A model generated the notes under the pieces. The model made no database searches. It was not told the origin of the DNA and saw only the letters and a list, made by a program, of their open reading frames with translations. Positions 1-13,720 of a stretch of DNA of 64,000 nt are shown here, one piece after another (position 1 is the first letter of the stretch; each line of letters begins with the position of its first letter). Position numbers and translations under genes: made by a program. Source of the DNA: Asterella californica (Eukaryota; Streptophyta; Marchantiopsida; Marchantiales; Aytoniaceae); NCBI GenBank assembly GCA_036924285.1, contig JAYKYS010000038.1, positions 124,001 through 188,000 of the forward strand, given 5' to 3'.

Positions 1-43
1 TCCGCCTGAATCACTCACTGAGTCAGTGAATAATAAAAGCAAG

Positions 44-3000
44 ATGATCGTCAGGATGAAGCAACAGTTGATCGTTGCATTCATAGCGCTGCTGATGCTC
101 CTTACAACGAATGTCGAAGGTCAGACACTGTGGCTGTGGGTGGAGAAAAGTCGATGCGTGGGCGATGCATTTATTCACACATTTCTCCCTTTCACTCTCC
201 TGTCTCCTCAACCACCTCCTCCACTCCCTGTTCCCTCTCCTCCATCACAGCCTACAGCACCCTCTTCAACCTCGATGTTGTCGGCTTGAATCCAGGTGCA
301 TCACTAGACACCCAATCCTTCACCTCCTACGCACCGAATCCAAACAAAGATCAGAAACTGGCGGTGGATCTATCAGGACAATATTATCAAAACACTGTAT
401 CGTTGACTATTCCTGCTATAGCAAATCGTGTATTTATACGATGGGTATTCTCCACTGACGATGGACAAGGTGGTTTGAATTATGTCGCGAATATTGATAC
501 AGGCGCGACGATTGTGAGTGGAGTGTGGTGGGAAGTTCCTGTCTCAATGATGCCTGGATCGAATTCCCTTTCGTTCACGTCACCTGAACTGACACAATCA
601 TTTGGTTCATTCTCTGTCATAATTACACGCGGTGGTTATTATCATCAAATCAGTACTTGGTCTGATTACCAGTATGATCAAGTCTCACATGTCTTACCTA
701 GCTCATCATATGTGATTCGTATTTATCCAACAGCACCTCCTCAAAATGCAGATCGCAATTATGATATCTATATCACATCAGGAAAATTGGGTGTCAGTAA
801 TATTACATTCATTCAAGGCAGTTCGGACCCTGCTGTCATCTTTTACACACCAGACTTGACGCATTCACAATCCGATGTCGTCATATTAACAGGTGTGCGT
901 AACTTAACCCGTGCACCAGCATACTCTGGAGCAGTACAGAATGATATTGATGATTGGGATTTGGGTGATTTACCACCATTCGCCGTTACAATCTTACCGA
1001 ATACCCACTGTGCTACAGATAATGGACATCTGATCCTAAACGATCAATACAAACTCTACGTCGAGAATTCAGGTGATTCCAGGTTTGGATTAGGAGGAAA
1101 AGATATGACAGCATGTTGGTGGATGCGTCCACAGTTCTCTACACAAGATGCACAAGTATGGTTAGCAGTAGGACCGGAAGGTGATGATTTACAGATGGGA
1201 ATGTATGGTGCTGATCCAACGCGTACTTCAAATAACGGGGGGATTCCTTTCACACCCTTCATGCGTCTCTTCAATCAAACAGTCGAACTCCCTTCCGTCT
1301 CACGTTACACTCCATACGATTCTGCAAATAACAACGGATTAGTAACTCAAGATAAATGGGTTCATATTTGCCATGTGTTCAAGCAAGGAATCAACGATCT
1401 GAGTGGTGCTGGTCGTACATCGATGCAGATGTATCTCAACGGTGTACCAGCAAATGAAGCAATACCTGTTACGAACTCATTTATGTGGAATCCACCTTCT
1501 TATCCTGTGACATTAGGACACACATGGAGTTCAACTCTCCCTGCATATGGCGCGATTGATGAGCTCGCATACTTCACTGAATCTTTGTCACCACTTCGTA
1601 TCCTTGATGGATTTTTGCGTACTTTCTGGACAATACAAGCCAATCCAAACACTCAGCGTCTCATGCAAAGTACATTCATATGGACAGATGTAGGACAAGT
1701 GTATTTTGATGGTGAGAGTAGTTGGGAAAGAAGTGGTGGCGTCCCTGTATTTTCTCATACCGATCCTGTATGTACAAGCATGACGCCATTTGTTGGAACA
1801 CTCAATAAACTCTCTGGACGTGATTGTATTCAGCCATTCGAGACTAAACAGACAACTGGAATCGGCATGAAAGAAACACAAGATGGCCAGTTACGTATTG
1901 GTGTAGGTGGTAGTACTACTATTGGAGGTGCAACATGGATCGGGATGACTGAACCAGGACTAGGATGGCTGGCCCCGAATGCAGGAGATTCTTCACCCAC
2001 TATGCTTGTGTGTTTCTGGGTGAAGAGAATGGCGAATTATGGTGCAGGACAGAAACAGACTATATGGAGTTGGGGCTCGAAAAATCATAATGGTGATGGA
2101 TTAGCATCGATGAGTTATGTTGACGATAAGTTATCCGTATCATTCGGTCCATCACGTCTCGATAATACTCTCATCTCACTTGCTAGTCCTAGCAAGGATG
2201 GCTCTTTCTCCCAAACACAAGACGATGTCGGAATCTGGGTGCATTGGTGTATGAAATACGAATCGAGTAATCCAGATCGTCCTGCATATCCTCCATACCG
2301 TCACTTACTTCGTAATGGACAATGGTTCCATACTGAATATCTGCTTGATGGCTTTCAGGAGGAAATTAAAACGATTGTACAGGATTCTGATAATGCTTTC
2401 TGTTTAGGATGTATGTTAGCAGGAGGAAATGAATATCCATTAGATGGAATCTTAGATGATATGCATCTCTTTCGTGATGAGCCCTACTCTTCCGTCGCTG
2501 ATATCTACAGATACTTCTTCCTTGACTCGTGGCCTTATGATAGTGATGCAGCTGCTGTTGCATATCTTCCGTTTAGTGAGGGAACGAAAGGAGCAGCACC
2601 AGGAGGAAGTGAGCTGACAGGAAGATATTCTAATTCGAGTAATCTTCTCATTCCACTTTTACGTAATTTCACTATTTTTTCTGGTTCATCCCAGTACAGT
2701 TTTACGAATGGTACTGATATCACTTGTTTGAAGTTAGGATCGAGTATTCAAGATGATGCAGTACAGATGGGTGATGCTTCACAATCCTACGTGCATCGAT
2801 ATGCTGGTCTGCATCAATACGGTGTTGGGAATACGGATTATATTGCTACCGACAAAGCGACATCCTCTGCTTTGACGTTAGCATCACATACCTACACATT
2901 CACGAATAACGACTTCTCAATGTGTTATTGGTACAGACGCGCTGCAACGAACTACTCAGAATATATCTCGGATATCTCATATGATGTTAGTATCGGTACT

Positions 3001-6000
3001 GGATTATCTGCTTCATCACTCTTCTACATCGGTGAGTTCACCTCCCCTGTAGATGGTACGACATATTATCAAGTGTCATTTGGCACAGGAGATACACCAT
3101 TAACTGTACCAGCTGACATCCGTGGTGGAAATATGGAGTTGAAGAAATGGATCCAGATCTGTGTGACATATCAATCTAAATCTCAACATGGGTTATCAAC
3201 TGGTGTGAGAAAGCTGTATCGTATGGGTCAATTGATTGGTGAAGATACTCCTTCAACAGATCTGCAATCTTCTGCACCTATCACAGTCGGTAAACGTGCT
3301 GATGGGAAGTTCGGACAATCTGGATCGCACTATTATGATGAGTTACGTATCTGGTCCGGGAGAGCAATTACAACAGATGAGATTGTTTCACATTTGAATA
3401 CACAATCTTACACGAGCAGTAGTCTAGCACCACAGATGTACTTTGATTTCACCACACGTTCAGCGAGTGGTCCTACTTCACCTTCGAAGGGTGAAGTCCT
3501 GACATGTGGCGGTGCTGGAGGATGTTTGTATCGTTCCAAGACAGATGGTGGTCAGCTCGCAGTACAATTAAATGTTCCATCATTATGTCCGCTCGGTCAA
3601 TATGCTGACGGTGCACTCATGATGACTGGAGCAACATACAACAATGCTACCTCACAATCCAACACACTCCTCAGTGGCTTATCATACACAGAATCTACAC
3701 CGAATGAACTTCATCTCTATCAGCAATCTTATTCCTTCTCAATGTGGCTACGTCGTTCTGATCTTTCAAGAGCTTCCACTTTTGTTTCGATTGGATGTGA
3801 AGCAGTGAATCATATGTATTCTTTTAGTCAAATCTTGGATAATACTTCGAGTATTTACTCACCCACATTGTTCAATGCACTTGAAATCAATCTCACTGAT
3901 TTCACGGTAGGACAATCCCGTGATTCCTATTCTAGCGTAGGTGACTGGACTTCTCTCATAATCGTGTTCTCTTCTGCTTACTCCGCCGGACAATCTTCTT
4001 TCGTGATCACACACAACCTCGCACAAAATTACAATCCTGATTTGGTCCAGACCTTACAGAGAGACGCACCTTTCGCTTTACTTGAGCTGGATCAGTGTGT
4101 GGAGAAAGGAGGGAAAGGATTCAAGGTGATCTTAGGAAATGATTTCTCAGGTACACGATCTTTCTCAGGATATATCGATGAATTCCGTCTCTGGTCACGT
4201 GCACTGACAGATAATCAGATCCGTAGTGTGCAATCAGGATATGCCGCGATTCCTGTATGGAATAACTATGCATACACACCACAGCTCAAACAATGGACAA
4301 ATGATCAAGACTGGGATGTCACGAGTGCAATGGAGCTGTATTTTAATTTCCAGGAACAAGCAGGAAGGAAAGTATACTCCATGCATGATGTGACGTTACC
4401 ACCAACAGTGAATATCACCCAATCGTACGGAAAGCCTTCTCTTACACGATACGCACTCCCACTCAACAACTTGACGGAGCTACAATGGTCAGGCAGTGGT
4501 CTTAGCACCTTTCTGCAAGATGGGTACGAATCAAACTCCCTCCCGATGATGCAGACTTCTATGCCTCTCGCTGAAGGAGCTGTAGTGTGTAGATCCTCCT
4601 CAGTTGTCGGGCGTCCATTCGTCATCTACTCCTCTGAGGTGATTAAAACCGCTGGTCTGCCGCAGATGAATCGTTCTTATACTTTCGAACTGATCTGGTT
4701 ACAAACTCTCGGCAAACAAGGATTGAATGTACAGATTATGACCTCTTCACTTAATGTCACGATCAACCCAAGTACGATCGTCTATGCCCCAGGTGAAGGT
4801 GGTTCTGCACTTTCAGTATTCTCTCCAAAAACTTTTACAGTACAATCCTCGATCGAGCAATTCTTCACACTTGAATTCTACTTATCTGGTCCAGAAGCTG
4901 TTCATTTTGCTCAGCCCATTGCGAATAATGTTGCAAGACAACCTGTTGCTAGTTATTCTCTCACATCCTATCTCGATGTCACTTACATCAGCGTCGTCTG
5001 CAATGTCCTATCAGACGGTGTTGCAATAGATCAACCAGATCACTTTCCTTTCTCCGCAGGTGTTCAACCAAACTATATGCAGCCTGATGGATATTTCACT
5101 AATGGAACGATAGACGGAAGTCTATATAACGCGTGTTATTTCGTAATTCGACGATATAATAATAGAAAGGAGATGACACCACTATTCTTAGAAACACCAG
5201 CAGGTTCCACTTTCTACTCCTCACCTACACAAATAACTGGTCAGATGTTCCCTACCCCTTTCTTCTATGTGCCGATCGGTGATAGTTACTTATCAGTACG
5301 CGCACCATATCAAGGTACATTCACTTACCTCCTGACACGTACACCACCACCACAGCAAATCATGAATACGACCGTACCTTCGAATGGAACACAGAATGTT
5401 CCTCTGCCGATCACACTCGAAATACCGAAGATCGCGAATCGTGCGAACTTTACTTTCAACTCGACGACACCGAATGTCGAGTTCAATCCACCTGAGATCA
5501 TGTTTGTCGCAAACTGGGCCGGTCCTTCACCACAGTCGTATGAATCGAATGTGAGTATCCCTGTGAAACATCCTGCACTTTCGAAGATTAAAGTTAATGT
5601 TGCGTGTACAGGATATGGATGTGATCAACTCATTCTTCCAGCTGCGGGATTTGTGGTGGATAATACGTACTGGCAGACAGGTACTGAGATTATTTCGACT
5701 CGATTTCAATATGATAGTGATCCGCAGAATAGGAATACGACTAATACGATTGGTTGGAATTTTACAAACAATGGACCATTGATGGAAGTGATGGCACATC
5801 AACCTACAGGATCATTCAGTGTCCTTCTTGAGCTAGATCAATATATTAGTCAAGTCGAATGGAGTTATGTCTTGAGTACTACACCAAATATCATCGAACC
5901 TTCGAATTTCGATAACAAAGTTGATGTCTCCGCCGTCCCTTCTGTACTGACAGACACACCATCTTACACATTCACACTCGCTTCTGCTGGTGTGTTACCA

Positions 6001-9000
6001 CAAGGCAGTCACATGGTCTATATCCGCTTGACATCCGGTGATGGTGCACATCAGAAAGTGTTCTATCACTACTTAACGCTGTTGAGTGATCTTGCATCGA
6101 CGAGATTTCAGTGTACGTCGAGTATTGATGCAGCATCGAGTATATCACATTTAACTAATCCATCTGGATCATTCCCTGTCACACTCATTCCGAATCAATT
6201 GATCTACTCACTCACCACCGATGCATACGATAACTGCACGTGGTACTTCTCATGGTCGAATGCAGCGTTTCGTAATCTGAATGCATCTGTCTTGAATACA
6301 GGCAAGTCTGGTAATGAAACAGTACAATTAGGTATGTTCGTCTCGAAACTTGGTCAACAATCCTCACCAGTCCCTTTCTTCTTACCATACAACTCCAATT
6401 CCACAAGTGTACAAATACAAACATGGTCTGGCTTGTATACATTCAATTTGAAATCGAGCTCAGATCAAGTGTCTGCGCTCGCTGCAAAGCAAACTTCTCT
6501 GTTTCAGGCAAAGATTAGTCCTGGACAGTTTGCAACAGATGATGCAGTCCCTGTGTTTCAACAAGGAAAATATGATTATGTCAGCAATGTTACATTTGAT
6601 ATTAATACTTCGAATAGACTTGCTCTCTTACTTACACCAGAGAATCGTGATGCGAGTATATCATACGTCCTAGTTCCGACAAGTGACGGATACATCTTCA
6701 ACACTTCGAATCAACCAACTGGGAGTATGTATGCAGGTATTGCGAATTCACAATCATTTCAAGATCCTCATACACTACAGAGTGAGACATCGTATCAGAT
6801 CTGGGTTCGTGTATCATATATGGTATCGAGCAAGCTCTCCTACACAAGCACGTATATGATCTCATTCGAAACGAATCAGAACTCAGTACAACAATCCTGG
6901 TTAACACAACTCATCTTTACATCGAATACGAATCCGAATAATCCTGATGTTGGTACGAAAGTGTTCGTGAATACACAACCATATATTTATTCGTATTCTG
7001 TCACACTACCACAAAACACAACCACACTCTCCTTCCTCGTTACCTCACTCAACAACGCTGCTTCACTGCAATACATCTTCCTCTACAACAAGTCCGCATC
7101 ACCAGATAATGAGATCCTCGCAACACAGAGGAAGGATATGCAACAAGGTTCACAAGTGCTGATGTCGGGTCTTACAGAGAATACGACTGATGGATTATAT
7201 ATTTACTCAACATACAAAACATTCCCGACTACCACGTATAGAATTAATATTACCATCGCTGCACCAGTCGTCACTCCACCTCCACCTCCAACGAATGCTT
7301 CTTCATGTGCAGCATTGCAATGTATGTACGGTGGAGCATGTGACGACTCGTTACCAAATCTTGCATGTCAATGTGCGACACGTTTTTCTGCGACAAGATG
7401 TCAACTTGGTGTATTGTACTGTTTGGATAACTGTCTCATCCCTGCAGCACCAAGTAATACTTCAGCACGTGCGGTGTATGCGAATATCTCACTCGTCGTC
7501 ATCGGAGCAGAAGGATTGACTTCAATTACTGTTGGAGATTTAGTTATTCCTTCCTCCGAGTTTATTGTTGAATCCCTCACTGCATCTGACTCACGTGTAC
7601 AACTTGCTTTGGATCAACCGAGTAAGAACTGGGATGAGTCAGTGAAGACATTACAAACTGGATTCTCTCTGGTGACACTTCAACTTGATACAGCGAAAGT
7701 GAGGAATTCGCCGGTAGCTGGAGAGAGTTCGAGTTCGAGTACAGGAGAGAGTAGTAGCAGCAGCAGCACTGGTTTGAGCAGCTCAAGCAGCTCGACAGGT
7801 AGCAACAACAACACTACTGATGACGATGAGTCATCATCATCCTCTTCTTCATCAACCGCACTCATCTCGTCCTCATCTAGCTCATCCTCAGGTTCATCCA
7901 GTTCATCAGCAGCAGTATCATCATCGAGTTCAAGTTCCGCTTCCAGCTCATCCTTATCCATCATAGGTACAGGTACTGGTACTGGCACACGTCGTCTGCT
8001 CTCCCACTCCGCACTCTCATTTGACACCATCTCCACTTCAGGTAGTTCTCATCTCACCTTGACATTCACTTCCTCCTTCGATGGTGCTTCTTCCTCCATC
8101 TCCTACACCGATCTCGCATACCACTCTGCATACGCGACATGTAACTCTGGTGGTGCAGATGAATGGAAGCCTGATCCAAATGATGGAAGTAAATGCTTGA
8201 AATGTCCAGAAGGTGGTTATTGTCCTGGTGGTGGAAGAGTCTATCCACTTGAAGGATATTGGTCACCAGATGAATGGACAGCACCAGTCAGTTGTATCTT
8301 ATCTGAGAAAATGTGTCCCGGCGTCACACCAACTACCATCGAGACAACGAAGAACGGTGCAGTAAATACACGTGTATGTAACGATCAGTATGATGGCAAT
8401 GTATGTACGAAATGTCGTGATGGCTATTATCAATCTGGTGCACAATGCTTACCGTGCGCTAGTCATAGAAGTGAACAAGCACAATTAGCTGGTTTACTCA
8501 TTTTAGGTATTGCTGTCATGGGCTTCCTGTGTATCGCTGTCGCGACAGCCACCTCACGTCGTCTCGCATTCATCGTCGCCATGTTCGTGTTACTCCAACA
8601 AGCAATCGCACTCGGAAAAGATTCGTCACAATCATGGCCAGATAAATTCAAACCATTGAGTGATATGTTGAATGCACTCGGTATTGTGAACTTCGATCTG
8701 ACTTTCATGAAACCAGGTTGTATTGGACCACATTACAGCTTTATTGGTACATATTATGGTACACTCCTCTTCGCTGCAATTGCATGGTGCATGTTCGTCG
8801 CAGCGTGTGCATTGCGTCGTCAATTCCGTTTACTCAAGATTCGTGCAGCTTACTTATTAGAGAAGCATGATCATTATACACGAGTCAACAAGGAACTAAC
8901 AGATGGTGATAAGACACAGATGCAAGTCACAAAGGAGAATGAGACCTTCGAGAAGTATCAACTCCAGGAAGCAGATCGTGCGAAAGCTGATACCAAGATT

Positions 9001-10719
9001 GAGTTTAAACGCAGATTGATTCACGCAACCATGATTCTGGGATCGTTGTTCTATCTCAAGATCTCCACGTTGAATGTGAACGGATTGCTGTGTACAACAA
9101 TCCCAAATCCATCTGCAGATCCTGATTCCCAATCAGTTGCGACAATCGATGTGTTGAGAAATGATTCATCGATTGAATGTTGGACTGGTGCACATATTGG
9201 TACGAGTGTGGTGATTATCTTCTTACTGGTATTCTTTACGTTAGGATTCCCAGTCATCTGTGCTATCACACTCACAAGAGCATTCGCACCGATCTTACTC
9301 CGAAGTCCAAAGTTCAAGTCGACATTCTGGAGGAAAGTGCTTTTACTCATGGGTTATCGTGCCCCGACTTCAATTGATGCTGATGGTAATTCTACACATG
9401 TCACGACTGCCCCAGGCACGATTGTGAAGTTGAATTCATTACATCGTATGGCCTCGCTTCATCGTGCGACATCACTGGATCCTGACTATTTACGTGAGAG
9501 GATCGAACAGGAGCTTCAGTCGCAAGCACAACAGAAAGGTTCTCCACTAACGATTGAGGAAATTAAAGAGATCTCTGATGATACGAGAGTACATGAAGAG
9601 ACTATATCATTACACGTCGTACATATGGAACTATTTGGATATTTGTTCAGAGGCTTATTGGATGATCGTTACTTCTTCCGTCTCTTCGCATTTCCGATCT
9701 CATTCTGTTTTGCATTGGTATTGATCTTCTGTAGTCAACCTCTCGTGAGAACATTCTTACTAGGATTACTTTATGCATTCAATGGCTTCTTACATACCGG
9801 TCTCATTCCATTTATATTGTGGAGAGATAACGTGCTGTCGTCCGGTATTCAACTCGCTTTATTATTCTATACGATCGGTGTCCTGTCATTACAACCATCT
9901 GCTGGCGAAGCTGGTGCACAATCTGCTTATATGTTAGTACTGTTCTTTCTCGCTATTGCTATCTTAGTGAGATACATCATCTCGATTGTTATGAAGAGGA
10001 AGGAGATGCAAACCGCACAGTCTGGTGTTAGAGGAAGGACTGATTCAGCGATTGATCCAAACGCTACTGCGAAAAGTGTCAATTCGGATGATATTGATGA
10101 GGAGAATATGAACTCGGTTATGCCCTCATCGTCAGATAAGAAGGGAAGGAGTAAAGACCGAAGTGCAATCCAACTCGTTACCATTAATGAAGTTGGTAGT
10201 GGTAAAGGATCAGTTCGTCCCAGTAAGAAGAAACATCGTGGACATGATGATCCTTTACATTCTTCTGGTGCTATTCCACTCGCACATCCACGATTCTCTA
10301 CGCTTGAGAATGAATCATCTCCACCTGCTACTGCGGCTGTTGCTGATGTACCACAAGTCGAGAATAATGATATTGATGAAGATGATCAACGCCATATCGG
10401 TCTTTTGTCAGTCAGTGGCGCGCCAGGTGCAGCTGGTATCAGTTCACCGTCCGGCATAGCATCACCACCGAATGAGCGTACTGATGGTGAGAGACAGCTG
10501 CAGGCGATTAATACGACTTCACCATCAGGTGTACTTGTTGGTGAAGATGTAGCAGTAGCAGCATCATCATCCTCCTCTCCACCAGCAGCGCCTTCCAACG
10601 CCGCTGTAGCTGATTCTTTCTCTGCTCCAACATCATCACTGGCTGTTCCACCGCCTGCATCTCACGAGCGTGTCTCGAGTGCTGTAGAAATTCACACCTA
10701 TGAAGAGGATGCAGAGTGA
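44..10719 (+). CDS. Giant LamG-repeat/EGF/multi-pass membrane surface protein
   Basis: Two exons, 44-119 and 251-10719, joined by a 131-base GT..AG intron in phase 1; the product is about 3514 residues. Exon 1 supplies a signal peptide (hydrophobic LIVAFIALLMLLTT) that the long downstream frame lacks, which is why I start at the ATG at 44 (the ATG at 56 is also possible). Four LamG-like jellyroll regions follow at about 1020-1620, 1900-2520, 2860-3400 and 3700-4240, each ending in an 'IDE/YDELRxWSRAL' type strand. Next come long beta-rich, Asn-glycosylatable repeats resembling cadherin-like sandwiches, an EGF-like six-Cys unit (7300-7430), a Ser-rich stalk (7720-7960), a Cys/Gly-rich block with CPEGGYCPGGG (about 8190-8460), and about nine hydrophobic spans (8480-10000). 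The tail is a polar Ser-rich cytoplasmic region. I infer an adhesion or sensing receptor at the plasma membrane. The membrane part is not a GPCR class I recognise. Confidence 0.85.
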
Positions 10720-11189
10720 GGATCAGCAACTCTTCCTCCTCATATCCTCGTCCATCTTAAGCGATCTAATAGCATCATCTGAAGGAGAGCATACGCACTT
10801 TTCCTTTGACATTCTGTGCTCCTTCTTTTCTTCTTCTTCCAAATTGCATGTTGTTTGTTACTCCCGCTCCTCGTCTATTATTCACCCCTTCTTCGGTCGT
10901 TATCTATTCTTGCTCTTTGCATCGCACTAATCAATCGCACCAATCAATCGCGGCTATTTGAGCCCCGCCTTCTCCGCATGTTTCTTACTGATACACTACT
11001 TCCAGCTTCGAATGACAATCAAAATCGTTTGCAAATCGACTTGAAAAACAATGGAACAAACAAGTGAGAAGAATGAAGGAATGAGAGGACGGCCATCTGA
11101 TTGTGAAAAGTGATTGCAATCACACGAATTTTAAACTTGATTCATTCACTTTGATTCGAAGTTTGAATGAGTCTTACTATTGGTACACG
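10720..11189. other. Intergenic, no gene seen
   Basis: Region between the 3' end of the LamG protein gene and the 3' end of the decayed LRR copy. It has pyrimidine-rich stretches and only short open frames without recognisable domains; probably 3' UTR and spacer. Confidence 0.5.
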
Positions 11190-13434
11190 ATCTTTGAGCC
11201 TCTTCACAAAATCTGTGTAGCGCGTATGAAATGGTGAGAGAATGATAATATCATTAGTTGGTGATGGAATAACAATTTCATATAGTGATAATGGTAGTGC
11301 GAGATCCATGAGTGATGAGATATGTGTGAATGATGTTGTATAATTCATATTGGATGAAGAAGAAGAAGAAGAAGAAGAAGAAGAAGAAGAAGAAGAATCT
11401 AAAATAACACCTAATGACAATATTCGAAGTTAGGTGGTATCTGTAATGTTAATGGTGCGAGTGATTGTGAGAATGAACTACCAAATTGTAATTCAGTTAA
11501 TCCAGCAGGTAATCGAAGTTCATCTAATGGTTGATTAAAATCAAAGAGAAAACGAAGTGATCGTAATGTTGAAGATGAATTCATTTGGACGAGTGAAAGA
11601 TGATGAATGATTCCAACGATTCAATTCGAGTGTAACGAGTTGCGTGAGTGAGTGATGGTAATGGTACAGATGGACCACGATAGATGAATTCCTCAAGTGT
11701 CGATGGTAGTACCAATCGATTGAATGAATCTTCCAAACCGGAACCAAGTATAATATGCATGAAGAGACGACGTAAAGTTGGAGGTAAATGAAATTCTGAA
11801 GCAACAAAATTGTAAGATTTGATTGTTAGTTGAATTATGTGAGGTGGCCATCGATACTGTGCTGATACTTTAGGTTGACATTTCAAATCGAAAAAAAAAT
11901 AAATTTCTGTTACGGTATCAGGTAATGTGAAAAATGAAAGTGGCTGATTCCATCGCTTTCCTTGGTACACTGTGAACGACTTGAGTTGAGTGTGACTCCA
12001 ATCACGTGGAAAAGTAAAATATCGATGAAAATTAAATTCGATGAGGGTCGAAGGAAGTACTATCGACTCGAGTGATTGGTTATATTCGGATGGTAGTATG
12101 AGTGAGGTTGATCGAGGAGGTAATCGAAGTGCAGAAATATTTTGCTGAAAGACAGTATACTCGTTCTCGTAAGTAGAAAATGTGAGAGTAAGAAGAGATT
12201 CAGGTAGTTGCCATTGTGAAATATCAAGATCATTCACACTTGGATCGAAATCACACTCAAGATAAGTCAATGATGCAGGTAAGTGCCATCCTGTAAGTCT
12301 GTGAGGAATGAACGGACAAATTAACTTGACCAAACCTGATGGATACTGAATTGCCTTCAACTGCATTGATTCTTGCTCATTCAACTGTTGGTAGACCCTC
12401 TGGGGTAATTCGAGTTCAGTCAGTGTCGATGGGAAGGTGATTGAACGTAAATCAAATCCATCAAACAATCGAACTGGTTTACTGCGTGTACTACTGCCGT
12501 TCATATTCTCGTCATTCTCATCCTCCTCGTCCGCATCATCATCATCGGAATCTTCCGCATGATAAGGTAAATCATAAAACTATCGTTTGATCTTGAGTCG
12601 TTTCAGTTGTGGTGGCCAATATGATGAGGCTGCAATTGGTGTCAACTGCCATGACCATAATGCACCGAGTGTAAGTGACTCGACATGGTGTAGTATCGAC
12701 ATCGATACATGAGGTGATAGTAGGATTGTGGATGATATTTCCAATTGTCTGATGGTTGATGGTAAGAAATTAAAATGTGCTAATTCTGGTCTTCCGATTC
12801 GTCCATCATCAGGAGATAATTGCGATAATATTCCAGCTCTGCATCCTCATTCTCACTCACATGCCGATCCTTCATATTCCTCTGATATCTTAGTCAGGAT
12901 CGATCGTGGATCTACAGATCGTGCTAAACAAATGTGATTGATCGCACCAATACGATACGAGGACGGGGGCGAGGATGACTCCGATGAGGAGGACGATGAG
13001 TTTGGATTTGAGTCAGCATTTTTCTTGTGTTTGTCTGTGTCAGTGTCTGTGTCAGTATCAGTATCAGTATCGACTCTCTGAAATGCAAGTGAGTAAGGTG
13101 GTGGACACAGTGTAATTGCTTTCTCAATCAGATCACCCTTTTCATATGAGGAAGAGGTGTGAATGGCAACGACTGTGATATGGCAACAGTACCAAACACA
13201 CTCGTATCATCAAAGAATGGTTGAGCAGTAAATTTCGCACTCATCTCACAGAGACGAGCACAACCACCCGCACGATCAGTCATCACCTGATATGAGACTC
13301 CGCCTTTCATGCGATACTGTGAACCAAGCAGTTGAACTAGGAGAGTATGATTTGCATTACCGAGTGCAACTGTATCACGATCTTGAAGGAAATCATTAGC
13401 GATCTTTTGTGTCAGTACGCGCGAGTATGTTCAT
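11190..13434 (-). pseudogene. Decayed copy of the FNIP-like LRR gene at 44401-46692
   Basis: The reverse strand follows the intact LRR gene at 44401-46692 from its start codon (near 13434) to near its C-terminus, but in broken frames. The first codons already hit stops through indels. A well-conserved stretch (GGVSYQVMTDRAGG, 13128-13310) is cut by a frameshift, and there are stop codons near 12580. The longest surviving frame (11581-12504, about 307 codons) holds LRR units such as FPSTLTELELPQR. A GAA microsatellite sits in the C-terminal part. A multi-exon working gene is less likely, because the breaks are not at splice signals and the intact paralogue has no introns. Confidence 0.8.
11356..11397. 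repeat. (GAA)14 microsatellite
   Basis: Uninterrupted GAA units, about 14 copies, inside the decayed LRR copy. The intact gene lacks this tract at the matching place (near 44615), so the expansion arose in the pseudogene. It would read as polyserine (TTC/TCT frames) on the reverse strand. Confidence 0.9.
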
Positions 13435-13720
13435 GACGCGGTGACAGCGTTGTGGTAATAGTAGAGATCCCGTATAGGTATGGTAATTGTGAGAGTGACA
13501 GCAACCGTCTCGTGACCTTAACACAGTCACGCTGAGTAATTCGGATCAGTGCTGCAAGAAAGAGTCGGGGAGACAGTGACGTAGATCAGGTCGGCAGAGG
13601 AGAAGAGGAGTCAGAGGGAGAAAGTGCTGTCTCTTTGCAACTTACTTCACTACAACCTCTTCTGTTTTCCTTCCAACTCTTCTCTTCTGCAATCCAACTC
13701 TTCAACCTCTCAAATTCAAA

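Noticed and set aside
130..250. Start of the giant LamG protein at 130 within its long frame
   Set aside because: 130 is a GTG, and the following 40 codons lie in a GT..AG intron; splicing to the signal peptide at 44-119 explains the start better.
7680..8036. 118-codon acidic frame on the minus strand
   Set aside because: Complement of the Ser-rich stalk of the giant LamG protein.
8890..9000. Separate soluble gene in the cytoplasmic loop of the LamG protein
   Set aside because: The charged segment is in frame with membrane spans on both sides and reads as a loop.
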